Assembly: GCF_003989135.1 (NCBI RefSeq) | Contig: NZ_RYZZ01000017.1 | Span: forward strand, 1 to 64,000 | Source: Peribacillus cavernae | Lineage (GTDB): Bacteria; Bacillota; Bacilli; Bacillales; DSM-1321 | Reading direction: 5' to 3' | DNA: 64,000 nt | Shown here: positions 1 to 7,552 of the stretch, piece after piece | Layout: each line of letters begins with the position of its first letter | How positions within the stretch are numbered: the first letter of the stretch is position 1 | Made by a program: the position numbers and the translations under genes | Notes under the pieces: model-generated | What the model was told of the DNA's origin: nothing | Database searches by the model: none | The model's input: only the letters and a program-made list of their open reading frames with translations

Positions 1-1
1 T

Positions 2-52
2 GAACTGCAACAGATATACAATAAATATAAAGTGGAATTTTCAGATACTTGA
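2..52 (+). CDS. C-terminal fragment of an upstream gene (partial)
   Basis: An open frame enters from the left edge and ends at a TGA, giving a 16-residue tail ending VEFSDT. Only the end is visible, so the product cannot be named. It points toward the hut operon, so the space between them is a convergent intergenic region. It could also be chance reading frame. Confidence 0.3.
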   Translation, partial: ELQQIYNKYKVEFSDT

Positions 53-56
53 AGTA

Positions 57-128
57 CCACAAAACCTTTCGGTTTTTAGTGGCACTCCGTATCTGACCTC
101 ACTTTCATCCCACCCCTAAAAGGGGGTG
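57..128. other. Two adjacent hairpins in convergent intergenic region
   Basis: The first hairpin (57-82) pairs CCAC-AAAACC with GGTTTT-TA-GTGG around a TTTC tetraloop, with a two-base bulge. The second (111-128) pairs CACCCC with GGGGTG around TAAAA. Neither is followed by a good T tract, so they are not clear intrinsic terminators. A GTGGG further on (about 144-148) could pair with the CCCAC that starts the second hairpin. Possibly a structured 3' end or the end of a mobile element; not resolved. Confidence 0.35.
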
Positions 129-193
129 ATATCGCACCGTAGTGGGCTTTCTCGTTCGGTAAATCTGTAATTAAAGATTAAAAAGTTTGTTAG

Positions 194-282
194 GTCGTCT
201 GTTTTTTGATTTTGTCATCACTTTTTTAGTTTTCGTCGTCTGTTTGTTATTTTTGTCGTCACTTTTCAGGGTTTCGTCGTCT
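194..282. repeat. Five helically phased GTC(G/A)TC repeats
   Basis: The hexamer GTCGTC (GTCATC once) starts at 194, 214, 235, 255 and 276, a spacing of 20, 21, 20 and 21 bases, or two turns of B-DNA. The units alternate between GTCGTC-TGTTT and GTCRTC-ACTTTT, so there is also a 41-base super-repeat. T-rich tracts fill the spacers. The array lies between the upstream fragment and the hutG stop. An open plus-strand frame across it is low-complexity and looks like a by-product. Function unknown. Confidence 0.7.
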
Positions 283-313
283 GTTTTCTACTTTTTTTCA
301 AATAACGAAACTA

Positions 314-1315
314 CTACTCCATTTCCCTCTGCTTCAACCCCGTCAAAAAGGAAAGCATCGTGTGGACGGCGGATTTTGTAGTCATCTCGCCTCTATCCTT
401 ATACGGATCAAGGCAGACCATGTCCATCGCTTTCACCTTCGGGCACCTGCCTGCAAGATAAACTGCTTCGAAAAGCTCATCATTTCGCATGCCGCCCGGT
501 GTTGAAGCGGGTACACCGGGTCCATAACTGCTGTCGAGGACATCCATATCTACCGTGAAATAAATGGTATCGACTTTTTGGCTTAGTTGCGCTAATGCCT
601 CGTTGATCGTGGTGTCGATTCCTTTTTTACGGGCCTGCCGCATCGTTGTATAGCTTACCCCTGCTTCATCGGCATACGCTTTTAATGAACGTGCATTGAA
701 GAAACCGTGAAGCCCGATGTTATGGACGTCTTCTCCCTTGATGACCCTGCTTTCGATTAAATTTCGGATGGGGGTACCGTTGCTCGGCCCGTTATCCGCC
801 AAATCGCGTAAGTCAAAGTGAGTGTCGAGCTGGAGGATGCCGATTCGCTCATCTGGGTGAACCGCCTTCCATCCCTTTACCAGCATTGCTGTAATGGAAT
901 GGTCCCCTCCCATGATAAGAGGAAACACTTCCGGGTGATGGGTGCGCATGCTGACCATGGCTTCTTTAATATTGGTGTGGCATACTTCAATATCCGTTAC
1001 ATGCTGGCGGACGTCACCGAGATCGACGACTTTCATTTCTAAAAGATCTTCCTCATGGTCGAGGTTGTACGTCGTGAAGTATTTCCAGGCTCTGCGCATC
1101 GCATCCGGGTTTTCACTTGCTGCCGAGGCTGAGATCGATGAACGCGACAAGGGAACGCCAAGAATCGCAGCATGATAGTTTGGCCAATCTACTTTTTCGA
1201 TACTTCCGGGATCAAGCGTCTGAATCCATTCATTTACTTTCGGTTCCTCGGGTGCCGAGCTCCTGTCCCAGCTGAACGCCGGTGGCTTTAACTGGGGATA
1301 CGGGTATCGTTGCAC
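314..1315 (-). CDS. hutG: Formimidoylglutamase HutG
   Basis: Last enzyme of one histidine-utilisation route: hydrolyses N-formimidoyl-L-glutamate to glutamate and formamide in the cytoplasm. The 333 residues fit the ureohydrolase (arginase) family. The binuclear manganese motifs are visible as GGDHS (136-140), DTHFD (164-168) and DMDVLD (256-261). The N-terminal IGVPLS-like segment resembles Bacillus HutG. The start is GTG with GGGGGGAG six bases upstream, so the gene overlaps the end of hutI by 28 bases and is probably translated from the same mRNA. No clear terminator follows; the phased GTCGTC array begins just beyond the stop. Confidence 0.93.
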   Translation of the reverse strand: MQRYPYPQLKPPAFSWDRSSAPEEPKVNEWIQTLDPGSIEKVDWPNYHAAILGVPLSRSSISASAASENPDAMRRAWKYFTTYNLDHEEDLLEMKVVDLGDVRQHVTDIEVCHTNIKEAMVSMRTHHPEVFPLIMGGDHSITAMLVKGWKAVHPDERIGILQLDTHFDLRDLADNGPSNGTPIRNLIESRVIKGEDVHNIGLHGFFNARSLKAYADEAGVSYTTMRQARKKGIDTTINEALAQLSQKVDTIYFTVDMDVLDSSYGPGVPASTPGGMRNDELFEAVYLAGRCPKVKAMDMVCLDPYKDRGEMTTKSAVHTMLSFLTGLKQREME

Positions 1316-2589
1316 ACTAATCTCCCCCCATTAACGATCAATTCACCGTTTTTAATGACACTGTGTACATGGTTCACGCCGTATTTGTATTGAAGCACCA
1401 TGTAGTTCGGCACATCAAATATCGTGATATCCGCTTTTTTCCCTTTCTCAATGCTTCCAATTTCTTTTCCTCGATTCAGCGCATGGGCAGCATTGATGGT
1501 CGCTGCTGTAAGTACTTCCGCCGGAGTCATGCCCATTTTCAAGCAGCCAAGGTTCATGACAAGCGGCATGGAGACGGTTGGAGATGAACCTGGATTGCAG
1601 TCAGTAGAGAGCGCGACCGGCACACCAGCATCAATCATGTCCCGTCCGTTCGCTGACTCTGCCATCAGGAAGAATGCGGTTCCTGGCAGAAGGACCGCGA
1701 TTACCCCTTTATCCGCAAGTGCCTTTATTCCTTTATTCGATGCTTTTAAAAGATGCTCAGCCGAGATGGCCCCGATCGATGCGGCAAGCTCCGCCCCTTC
1801 GTAAGGCTCGATTTCATCGGCATGGATTTTTGGGAGAAGCCCATGCTTGAGTCCCGCTTCCAGAATGCTTTTAGACTGTTCAGGTGTAAAAACACCGCGT
1901 TCACAAAAGACATCATTAAATTCAGCAAGCTTACGGCTCGCTACCTCCGGGATCATGTCCTCGATGACATAATCGACAAATCTATCCGGGTTCTCCTTGT
2001 ACTCGAAAGGAACGGCGTGGGCGCCCATAAAGGTCCGGACGACATCAATCGGATGATGATCATTAAGCTTACCGGCGACTTCCAGTTGTTTAATCTCGTG
2101 TTCTAGCGACAGGCCATACCCGCTTTTTGCTTCTACTGTGGTGACACCGTGCAGCAGGAATTGGTCAAGGCGCTGTTTGCTTTCCTTAAAAAGCGTTTCA
2201 TAGCTTGCTTCTCTTGTCATCGAAGTGGTGGCATGAATTCCGCCGCCGCTATTCATAATTTCCATGTATGTCGCGCCCTGGAGCCGCATTTCGAATTCCT
2301 TTTCACGGCTTCCGGCAAAGACAAGATGGGTATGTGGATCGACGAGACCCGGGATAACGAGCTTGCCTGTTGCATCGATCATTTCTGCTTCCTCCAGGCG
2401 ATCTTTATAGGCTTCAGCCACTTCTTCATCTTCTCCGACAAATTGGATAAGGCCGTCTTCCAGCCAGACGCTGCCGTTTTCGATAATGTGGAGCTGCTCC
2501 ATCTGCTTTCCGATTAGAGGCCTGGCGCTGCTTCCTTTCAGGGTAACCAGCTGGCTTGCATGGCGAATCCATAGTGGTTTTTTGCTCAT
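1288..2589 (-). CDS. hutI: Imidazolonepropionase HutI
   Basis: Third step of histidine degradation: opens the ring of 4-imidazolone-5-propionate to give N-formimidoyl-L-glutamate. The 433 residues match the amidohydrolase-superfamily HutI. Metal-binding DPHTH lies at 84-88, FMGAHAVP at 187-194, HADE at 256-259 and STDCNPG at 328-334, in the usual order. The ATG start has a strong GGAAGGAG site. It lies between hutU and hutG on the same strand, but an apparent intrinsic terminator separates it from hutU, so hutI-hutG may be partly uncoupled from hutU. The family usually uses zinc or iron. Confidence 0.95.
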   Translation of the reverse strand: MSKKPLWIRHASQLVTLKGSSARPLIGKQMEQLHIIENGSVWLEDGLIQFVGEDEEVAEAYKDRLEEAEMIDATGKLVIPGLVDPHTHLVFAGSREKEFEMRLQGATYMEIMNSGGGIHATTSMTREASYETLFKESKQRLDQFLLHGVTTVEAKSGYGLSLEHEIKQLEVAGKLNDHHPIDVVRTFMGAHAVPFEYKENPDRFVDYVIEDMIPEVASRKLAEFNDVFCERGVFTPEQSKSILEAGLKHGLLPKIHADEIEPYEGAELAASIGAISAEHLLKASNKGIKALADKGVIAVLLPGTAFFLMAESANGRDMIDAGVPVALSTDCNPGSSPTVSMPLVMNLGCLKMGMTPAEVLTAATINAAHALNRGKEIGSIEKGKKADITIFDVPNYMVLQYKYGVNHVHSVIKNGELIVNGGRLVCNDTRIPS

Positions 2590-2620
2590 GCTGTTTCTCC
2601 TTCCTATTATCTAATTTTGC

Positions 2621-2654
2621 AAAAAAGGGGAGACTATTACTGCTGTGCTCCCCC
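2621..2654 (-). terminator. Hairpin plus T tract between hutU and hutI
   Basis: Read on the minus strand, GGGGAG pairs with CTCCCC around a 15-base loop and is followed directly by TTTTTT. This is an intrinsic-terminator shape inside the operon, after the hutU stop and before the hutI ribosome site. It could attenuate transcription or be partial. The loop is long, which weakens the call. Confidence 0.5.
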
Positions 2655-2671
2655 TGCTTAATGGTCTAGTT

Positions 2672-4342
2672 TTATTTTTTCAACGTCGGCATATGAACGC
2701 CTTTTTCTTTGGCCGTTTGAATCGCGAGGTCATACCCTGCGTCTGCATGGCGGACGATCCCCATTCCCGGATCGGTGGTGAGCACACGCTCCAGACGTTT
2801 TTCAGCTTCCTTCGTTCCATCTGCGACGATGACCATTCCCGCATGGAGCGAATAGCCCATACCGACGCCGCCGCCATGGTGGACCGACACCCAGCTTGCG
2901 CCTCCGATGCTGTTGATCAGGGCATTCAGGATTGGCCAGTCTGCCACAGCATCGCTCCCGTCCTTCATCGCTTCCGTTTCCCGATTTGGAGAAGCAACAG
3001 AGCCGGAATCCAGATGGTCGCGCCCAATGACGATGGGTGCCTTCAGATCCCCGTTGGCGACCATGTCATTAATGATTTTCCCAAACTTTGACCGCTCTCC
3101 ATAACCGAGCCAGCAAATCCTCGCCGGCAGTCCCTGGAATTCGATCCGTTCCTGGGCCATCTTAATCCATTTGCACAGATGGGTATTGTGGCTGAATTCG
3201 CGCAAAATGACTTCGTCTGTTTTACGAATGTCTTCAGGGTCGCCGGATAGTGCTACCCAGCGGAACGGCCCTTTTCCTTCACAAAATTGCGGGCGAATGT
3301 AGGCAGGTACAAAGCCAGGGAAAGTAAAGGCATTTTCTACCCCTTCGTCTTTCGCGACCTGGCGGATGTTGTTTCCATAATCAAACGTAATCGCACCTTG
3401 TTCTTGCATGTTCAGCATCGCCCGGACATGCTCGGCGATGCTTGGCTTTGATTTCGCTTCGTATGTTTTAGGGTCTTTGTTCCGAAGCTCAGCTGCTTCC
3501 TCCATGCTCATGCCAATGGGAATGTAACCGTTGATCGGATCATGAGAGGATGTTTGGTCTGTGAGTACGTCTGGTATAAATCCTTTTTCAAGCATCGTGT
3601 TCAATACTTCCGGCGCGTTGCCAAGAAGCCCAATCGAGATACCTTTCTTATCACGTTTAGCTTCCAGTGCCATAAAGATCGCTTCGTCCAGGCTTTCGGT
3701 CATTACATCAAGATATTTCGTATCAAGTCGGCGCTGGATCCGGCTCTTGTCGACTTCAATGTTGATGCTGACACCGCCGTTTAATGAGATAGCAAGCGGC
3801 TGAGCGCCTCCCATTCCGCCAAGGCCGGCTGTAACTGTAATCGTCCCTGCCAGCGTGCCGTTGAAATGCTGGCGGGCGCATTCGGCGAAGGTTTCATATG
3901 TCCCCTGTACGATCCCCTGGCTGCCGATGTAAATCCAGCTTCCCGCCGTCATTTGCCCATACATCATAAGCCCTTTTCTATCAAGCTCGTGGAAGTGGTC
4001 CCAGTTGGCCCATGCCGGTACTAAATTGGAGTTCGCAATCAATACTCTTGGCGCGTCGCTGTGTGATTTGAAAACAGCGACCGGTTTGCCGGACTGAACC
4101 AGCATCGTTTCGTCATTTTCCAGGTTCTTGAGGGTTTCGACAATCGCATCAAAGGCCTCCCAGTTACGGGCGGCTTTCCCGATTCCGCCGTAGACGACAA
4201 GGTCTTCCGGCCGCTCCGCCACCTCAGGATCCAGGTTGTTGTACAACATTCTTAATGCCGCTTCCTGGATCCATCCCTTCGTGTGAAGTTCAGTCCCGGT
4301 ATAGTTTTTGATTATCCTTTTTCCTGTTTGATTTACCGCCAT
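2672..4342 (-). CDS. hutU: Urocanate hydratase HutU
   Basis: Converts urocanate to 4-imidazolone-5-propionate with tightly bound NAD+ in the cytoplasm. The length of 556 residues is normal for bacterial urocanases. The glycine-rich [12 protein letters not shown] segment and the [12 protein letters not shown] segment, which carries the family's conserved cysteine region, are both present. The ATG start follows AGGTGGGAG. This is the first gene of the hut operon here: hutH (histidase), which should supply urocanate, and the antiterminator gene hutP are absent from this window. A cre-like operator lies about 155 bases upstream, in line with the known carbon-catabolite control of Bacillus hut genes. 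Confidence 0.96.
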   Translation of the reverse strand: MAVNQTGKRIIKNYTGTELHTKGWIQEAALRMLYNNLDPEVAERPEDLVVYGGIGKAARNWEAFDAIVETLKNLENDETMLVQSGKPVAVFKSHSDAPRVLIANSNLVPAWANWDHFHELDRKGLMMYGQMTAGSWIYIGSQGIVQGTYETFAECARQHFNGTLAGTITVTAGLGGMGGAQPLAISLNGGVSINIEVDKSRIQRRLDTKYLDVMTESLDEAIFMALEAKRDKKGISIGLLGNAPEVLNTMLEKGFIPDVLTDQTSSHDPINGYIPIGMSMEEAAELRNKDPKTYEAKSKPSIAEHVRAMLNMQEQGAITFDYGNNIRQVAKDEGVENAFTFPGFVPAYIRPQFCEGKGPFRWVALSGDPEDIRKTDEVILREFSHNTHLCKWIKMAQERIEFQGLPARICWLGYGERSKFGKIINDMVANGDLKAPIVIGRDHLDSGSVASPNRETEAMKDGSDAVADWPILNALINSIGGASWVSVHHGGGVGMGYSLHAGMVIVADGTKEAEKRLERVLTTDPGMGIVRHADAGYDLAIQTAKEKGVHMPTLKK

Positions 4343-4496
4343 GCTCCCACCTGCTTTACTATAGGTTTATGGTGTTCAAGATGAACTTCCTTGAACACTC
4401 ATTTCTTTTCTATCTAAAGTGTAGAAAAAAAAAGCAAGTATAAACAGACGATATTCTTTTGAATTTTCCTAATTATTTTAGAATGAAATCCCTCAC

Positions 4497-4510
4497 AGGA
4501 AGCGCTTTCA
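4497..4510. promoter_or_regulatory. cre-like CcpA operator upstream of hutU
   Basis: AGGAAGCGCTTTCA matches 12 of 14 positions of TGWAANCGNTNWCA, including the whole core. It lies between the stop of the AraC-type regulator gene and hutU, where a catabolite repression site for the hut operon is expected. A convincing -35/-10 pair could not be fixed nearby. Confidence 0.55.
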
Positions 4511-4543
4511 CTATAAACCTATCATTATTTTAGATTTCTATAC

Positions 4544-6025
4544 TTATTTACGATTCCGAAACAAACGGGGGGTTTCTCCGGTTTTTTCCTTAAAAATCTT
4601 GCTAAAATAATTGGCGTTCATGAATCCGGTTTTTTCGGCTATCTCCTGCACAGATAGTTTCGTAGCCAGCAAGAGCCGCTGTGCTTCTTTCACGCGGATT
4701 CCCGTCAATATCTGCCGGAAAGAGCTTCCCTGTCTTTTAGTGATCAGGGAGCTCAAATAGGCGGGACTGCGGTCGACATGATTGGCGACATCTTCAAGCC
4801 TCAGTTCCGGGTCGTGAAAACTTTCTTCCAGATACAGGATTACCTGCTCAATGATGTCAGTCCGTGCGTTTTCTTTGTGGTTTTTTGCCTGGTCAAAGAC
4901 TTCGTACAAAAACAGCAGAAATTCCTGGACGATGCGGTACAGAATCGGGTTATAAAGGATCGTTTCGAACATTTGATGATAGCGTTCCTCAAGTAGGCCC
5001 GTATCAAGGTACAGGGACTTCATATACCGACGCACCTGGGCCAATATGCTCGTCAAGCGGGTCCGCAGCAACCCAGGTTCCGGGTATGGCATTTCCTTGT
5101 TAAGAAATTCCCTGTACATCCATTGCTTTAGCCTCTCACGGTCCATGTTGTTCAACATATCGATCCACTCCCGCTGTTCAGACGGCGTTAGGAACGGGTC
5201 GATCATTAACCAGTCCACCCTATCCTCAATGACCGAAAGCTGCCGGAATCCCTGGAAAAACCTGATTTCCAGCGCCTGCCTGGCATAAAGATATTTTTCA
5301 TTCAGCGAAAGGGATGGATCTGCAGTATCGTATAAAACCACTGACAGCGGTTCGGAAAACTTTTCTTCCCATTCTGATAAGATTCGGTTTCCTAGGTACT
5401 TTAAATGCTCAAGCGGATGCCTGGAATCGAATTCAAAAATGCAAACGATCATATTGCTCAACGGCAGGAAAACCGGCTGGTTATGAAACGGATACTCCTG
5501 TAAAAAGGCCAGGAGCATCAATTGATTTTTCGGATTCTCCAGCTGCATCAGCATCAGCCGGTAATTGATGCCCGCCGTTTCCTGGGGCAAGAATAATGAG
5601 CGGTAAGAAACAGTGCCCGCTTCAGCTTTTGCCGGTTCCTGAATCATCGGGGTCCGGGTCAAAATCCTGTAGCAATCCGTCAACACCCGCTTGATGTGAT
5701 CGGGCGATTGATGCTTCACCCAGAGATCGCACGCCTGAAGCTCGATTCCCTGCAGTGCCCGTTCAAAGGTTGCTTCCGCCGTCATGGCGATGACCCTTGG
5801 CTTATACCTTTTTGCCAATTCCCTGAAGCTGTCCCATACATCCTTGGGAATCATATCAAGTTCAATGCACATGACGTCCGGCATTTCCGCTTCGATCAAA
5901 CGGAAAACATCAGAAACCGTCCCTGCAAACAATACTTTATCAAACGGAATCGCATATGAAGAAACGAGCCAGCGAATGCCGGTCCGTTCATTTTGATCCC
6001 GGTCCGCAATCAACAGCTTTATCAT
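4544..6025 (-). CDS. Response regulator, receiver + AraC HTH (YesN type), atypical acceptor
   Basis: The N-terminal 120 residues form a receiver domain: ADRD acidic pair near residue 8, the conserved Thr in AMTA and the Lys in WVKH. A long unassigned middle region follows, then a C-terminal AraC-type double helix-turn-helix over the last 100 residues. The usual phospho-acceptor Asp, six residues after the Pro of PDVMCI, is Glu55, so classical phosphorylation may not occur. The start is placed at the ATG with AAAGGAG seven bases upstream; an earlier in-frame ATG overlaps that site. No histidine kinase is adjacent. It points toward hutU on the same strand, but control of hut is only a guess. 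Confidence 0.85.
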   Translation of the reverse strand: MIKLLIADRDQNERTGIRWLVSSYAIPFDKVLFAGTVSDVFRLIEAEMPDVMCIELDMIPKDVWDSFRELAKRYKPRVIAMTAEATFERALQGIELQACDLWVKHQSPDHIKRVLTDCYRILTRTPMIQEPAKAEAGTVSYRSLFLPQETAGINYRLMLMQLENPKNQLMLLAFLQEYPFHNQPVFLPLSNMIVCIFEFDSRHPLEHLKYLGNRILSEWEEKFSEPLSVVLYDTADPSLSLNEKYLYARQALEIRFFQGFRQLSVIEDRVDWLMIDPFLTPSEQREWIDMLNNMDRERLKQWMYREFLNKEMPYPEPGLLRTRLTSILAQVRRYMKSLYLDTGLLEERYHQMFETILYNPILYRIVQEFLLFLYEVFDQAKNHKENARTDIIEQVILYLEESFHDPELRLEDVANHVDRSPAYLSSLITKRQGSSFRQILTGIRVKEAQRLLLATKLSVQEIAEKTGFMNANYFSKIFKEKTGETPRLFRNRK

Positions 6026-6326
6026 AGGGATGCTCCTTTCATGAATCCGGTCTCGCATAGGATAAATATTATGAAAATTCTATTTATATTTTATTGTATC
6101 GATTCGGACATTTAAACCGGAATCATGCACGATATGGCTATTTTTTGCAAAAGCGGGATACTGCCTATAGACAGGCACTGTGTTTTGGAGTGGTGTTAAT
6201 CACATTTACGGAGACTTTCTTAGATGCTTTACTACCCTGGATTGAAGAAGCTGGGGCAAGGCTCCCTCACTTCAGCTCCTGCAATCCAATGTCTTTCATG
6301 AATATCATAGGCCAACTTTTAATTGA
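6026..6326. other. Intergenic stretch with no recognised gene
   Basis: Upstream of the AraC-type regulator. Short open frames occur on both strands but lack ribosome sites or recognisable sequence. It presumably holds the regulator's promoter; no element could be assigned with confidence. Confidence 0.4.
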
Positions 6327-6620
6327 TTAAACGCATATTTTATTGTCTAATTTATATAATCTAAAATAGTTTATTTCGTATGGTAATCTATGTTGAGAGC
6401 ACAGCCGTAAGAATTGAACTATGTTATCACATCCGTACAACGTTATTGATACATTCATTTGTACATAGCGTTCTTTACTTATATGAAGTGAGACACTATT
6501 TATTTCTCCCCTTTTTTTATCCGGAGAGGATTCTAATTTTCTTAAGACTTTATCCATATGAGTGACATTGGTTGCACCAATAACAGGGACTATCGGCCTC
6601 TTTCTAATTGGATTTTCCAA
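6327..6620 (-). pseudogene. Possible aldo/keto-reductase tail remnant
   Basis: A 97-codon frame beginning with TTG has no ribosome binding site. Its first third (RPIVPVIGATNVTHMDKVL) resembles the C-terminal cofactor-binding stretch of aldo/keto reductases, which reads P-I-I-G-A-T followed by a short helix. The rest resembles nothing known to me. No upstream part of a reductase is visible, so this may be the decayed end of a lost gene or a chance frame. Confidence 0.25.
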
Positions 6621-6677
6621 GCTCTATGAATAGAATTGACTATTGTTAAATGAAACTTCAAAAATGTCTTTATTTCA

Positions 6678-6715
6678 TGTAATATTTAATGTAACATAAA
6701 TGTAATATTTGTAAT
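6678..6715 (+). promoter_or_regulatory. WalR-type box cluster
   Basis: TGTAAC at 6690 and TGTAAT at 6701 are separated by exactly five bases, matching the WalR consensus TGTWAH-N5-TGTWAH. Additional TGTAAT half-sites begin at 6678 and 6710. The cluster lies 55-92 bases before the start of the IseA-like gene. In B. subtilis iseA (yoeB) is repressed by WalR, so site and gene identity support each other. Confidence 0.65.
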
Positions 6716-6769
6716 AAAGAAACACTATAGTTTTATCAGTATCGCTATTTTGAGGAGGAGAAGCAAAAA

Positions 6770-7300
6770 ATGAAAAAATTTGCAGTTATCATACTATCGT
6801 TCATTCTTTTCTGTACGATAAGCACAGGAGTTTCAGCACACTCTTCGGCACAGAACCTATCAAATACAAATGCGATAAAAATAGCTAATAATGCTAGCAC
6901 TCATTTCTGGAATGCATTACATGGATACAAAAACACCTCTTGCACACAAAAAACATTTAATTATAAGGGGAAACAGTATTCTTACCTTTGCAAGGAATTT
7001 AATACAAAAGACAAGCTAGTTACATACTTATCAGAAAAATTTACAAATAATTCCATACAAAAAGGGTTAAACAAATATAATTATATTACGTATAATGGAA
7101 AATTGGCTCGCGCTGTTGGGGACGGGAGCAGCATGCTAACTTGGAGTAAAGCGAAAGTAAAATTGGTGTATCAAAGACCAAACGTCCGTTCATATACATT
7201 CACTGTACCCACTGTTGAAGGAGATAGTGTGAAACGCACTGTTACTTTTTACAAGTCGGGATCTAAATGGAAAGTGAACCAATTCGATGCCGTGCAATAA
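6770..7300 (+). CDS. IseA/YoeB-like secreted DL-endopeptidase inhibitor
   Basis: The 176-residue protein begins with a Sec signal peptide (MKKF, a hydrophobic stretch, cleavage near VSA-HS at about 23). The mature part, with HFWNAL, FNYKGKQYSYL and SMLTWSKAKV segments and a final KWKV strand, resembles IseA, which binds and inhibits the cell-wall DL-endopeptidases LytE, LytF and CwlO. The start follows GAGGAGG. Two cysteines bracket the FNYKGKQYSYL strand and could form a disulfide, which I do not recall as a hallmark of the family. A WalR box upstream and an intrinsic terminator downstream make it a single-gene unit. Assignment rests on remembered sequence similarity plus the WalR site. Confidence 0.65.
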   Translation: MKKFAVIILSFILFCTISTGVSAHSSAQNLSNTNAIKIANNASTHFWNALHGYKNTSCTQKTFNYKGKQYSYLCKEFNTKDKLVTYLSEKFTNNSIQKGLNKYNYITYNGKLARAVGDGSSMLTWSKAKVKLVYQRPNVRSYTFTVPTVEGDSVKRTVTFYKSGSKWKVNQFDAVQ

Positions 7301-7377
7301 GTAACTCTCGCATGCCACAGGCAATGTTAAGGGCTCAATCATATGACGATTAAGTAAAATTAGAGGAAGAAGCATAG

Positions 7378-7410
7378 AAAAGTCCCAAAACCAATTGGGA
7401 CTTTTTCTTT
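7378..7410 (+). terminator. Intrinsic terminator after the IseA-like gene
   Basis: AAAAGTCCCAA and TTGGGACTTTTT form a perfect stem around a short loop, followed by more T. Confidence 0.9.
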
Positions 7411-7552
7411 TATGGTTAACTTATAAAGGAAGATGTATCAAGCTGTTGACTATCCAAGTTACTTTTGGGTAAATTACTATCATACATAACTGTTTAGGAT
7501 ATTTTCTTAAAAAAAATATTTACGAAAAAAATCACCAAAATGGAGTATTGAA

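Noticed and set aside
36-50. CodY-box-like sequence AATTTTCAGATACTT
   Set aside because: It matches 13 of 15 positions but lies at the 3' end of a partial gene with no promoter context.
187-381. Plus-strand open frame of 64 codons
   Set aside because: Its low-complexity hydrophobic translation comes from the T-rich phased repeat and runs into hutG; no ribosome site.
2590-2671. HutP-type antiterminator in the hutU-hutI gap
   Set aside because: NAG triplets are present but not with the seven-base periodicity HutP needs, and no hutP gene is in the window.
7411-7552. c-di-AMP (ydaO/yuaA) riboswitch before the Ktr genes
   Set aside because: The gap is too short and lacks the conserved motif core.
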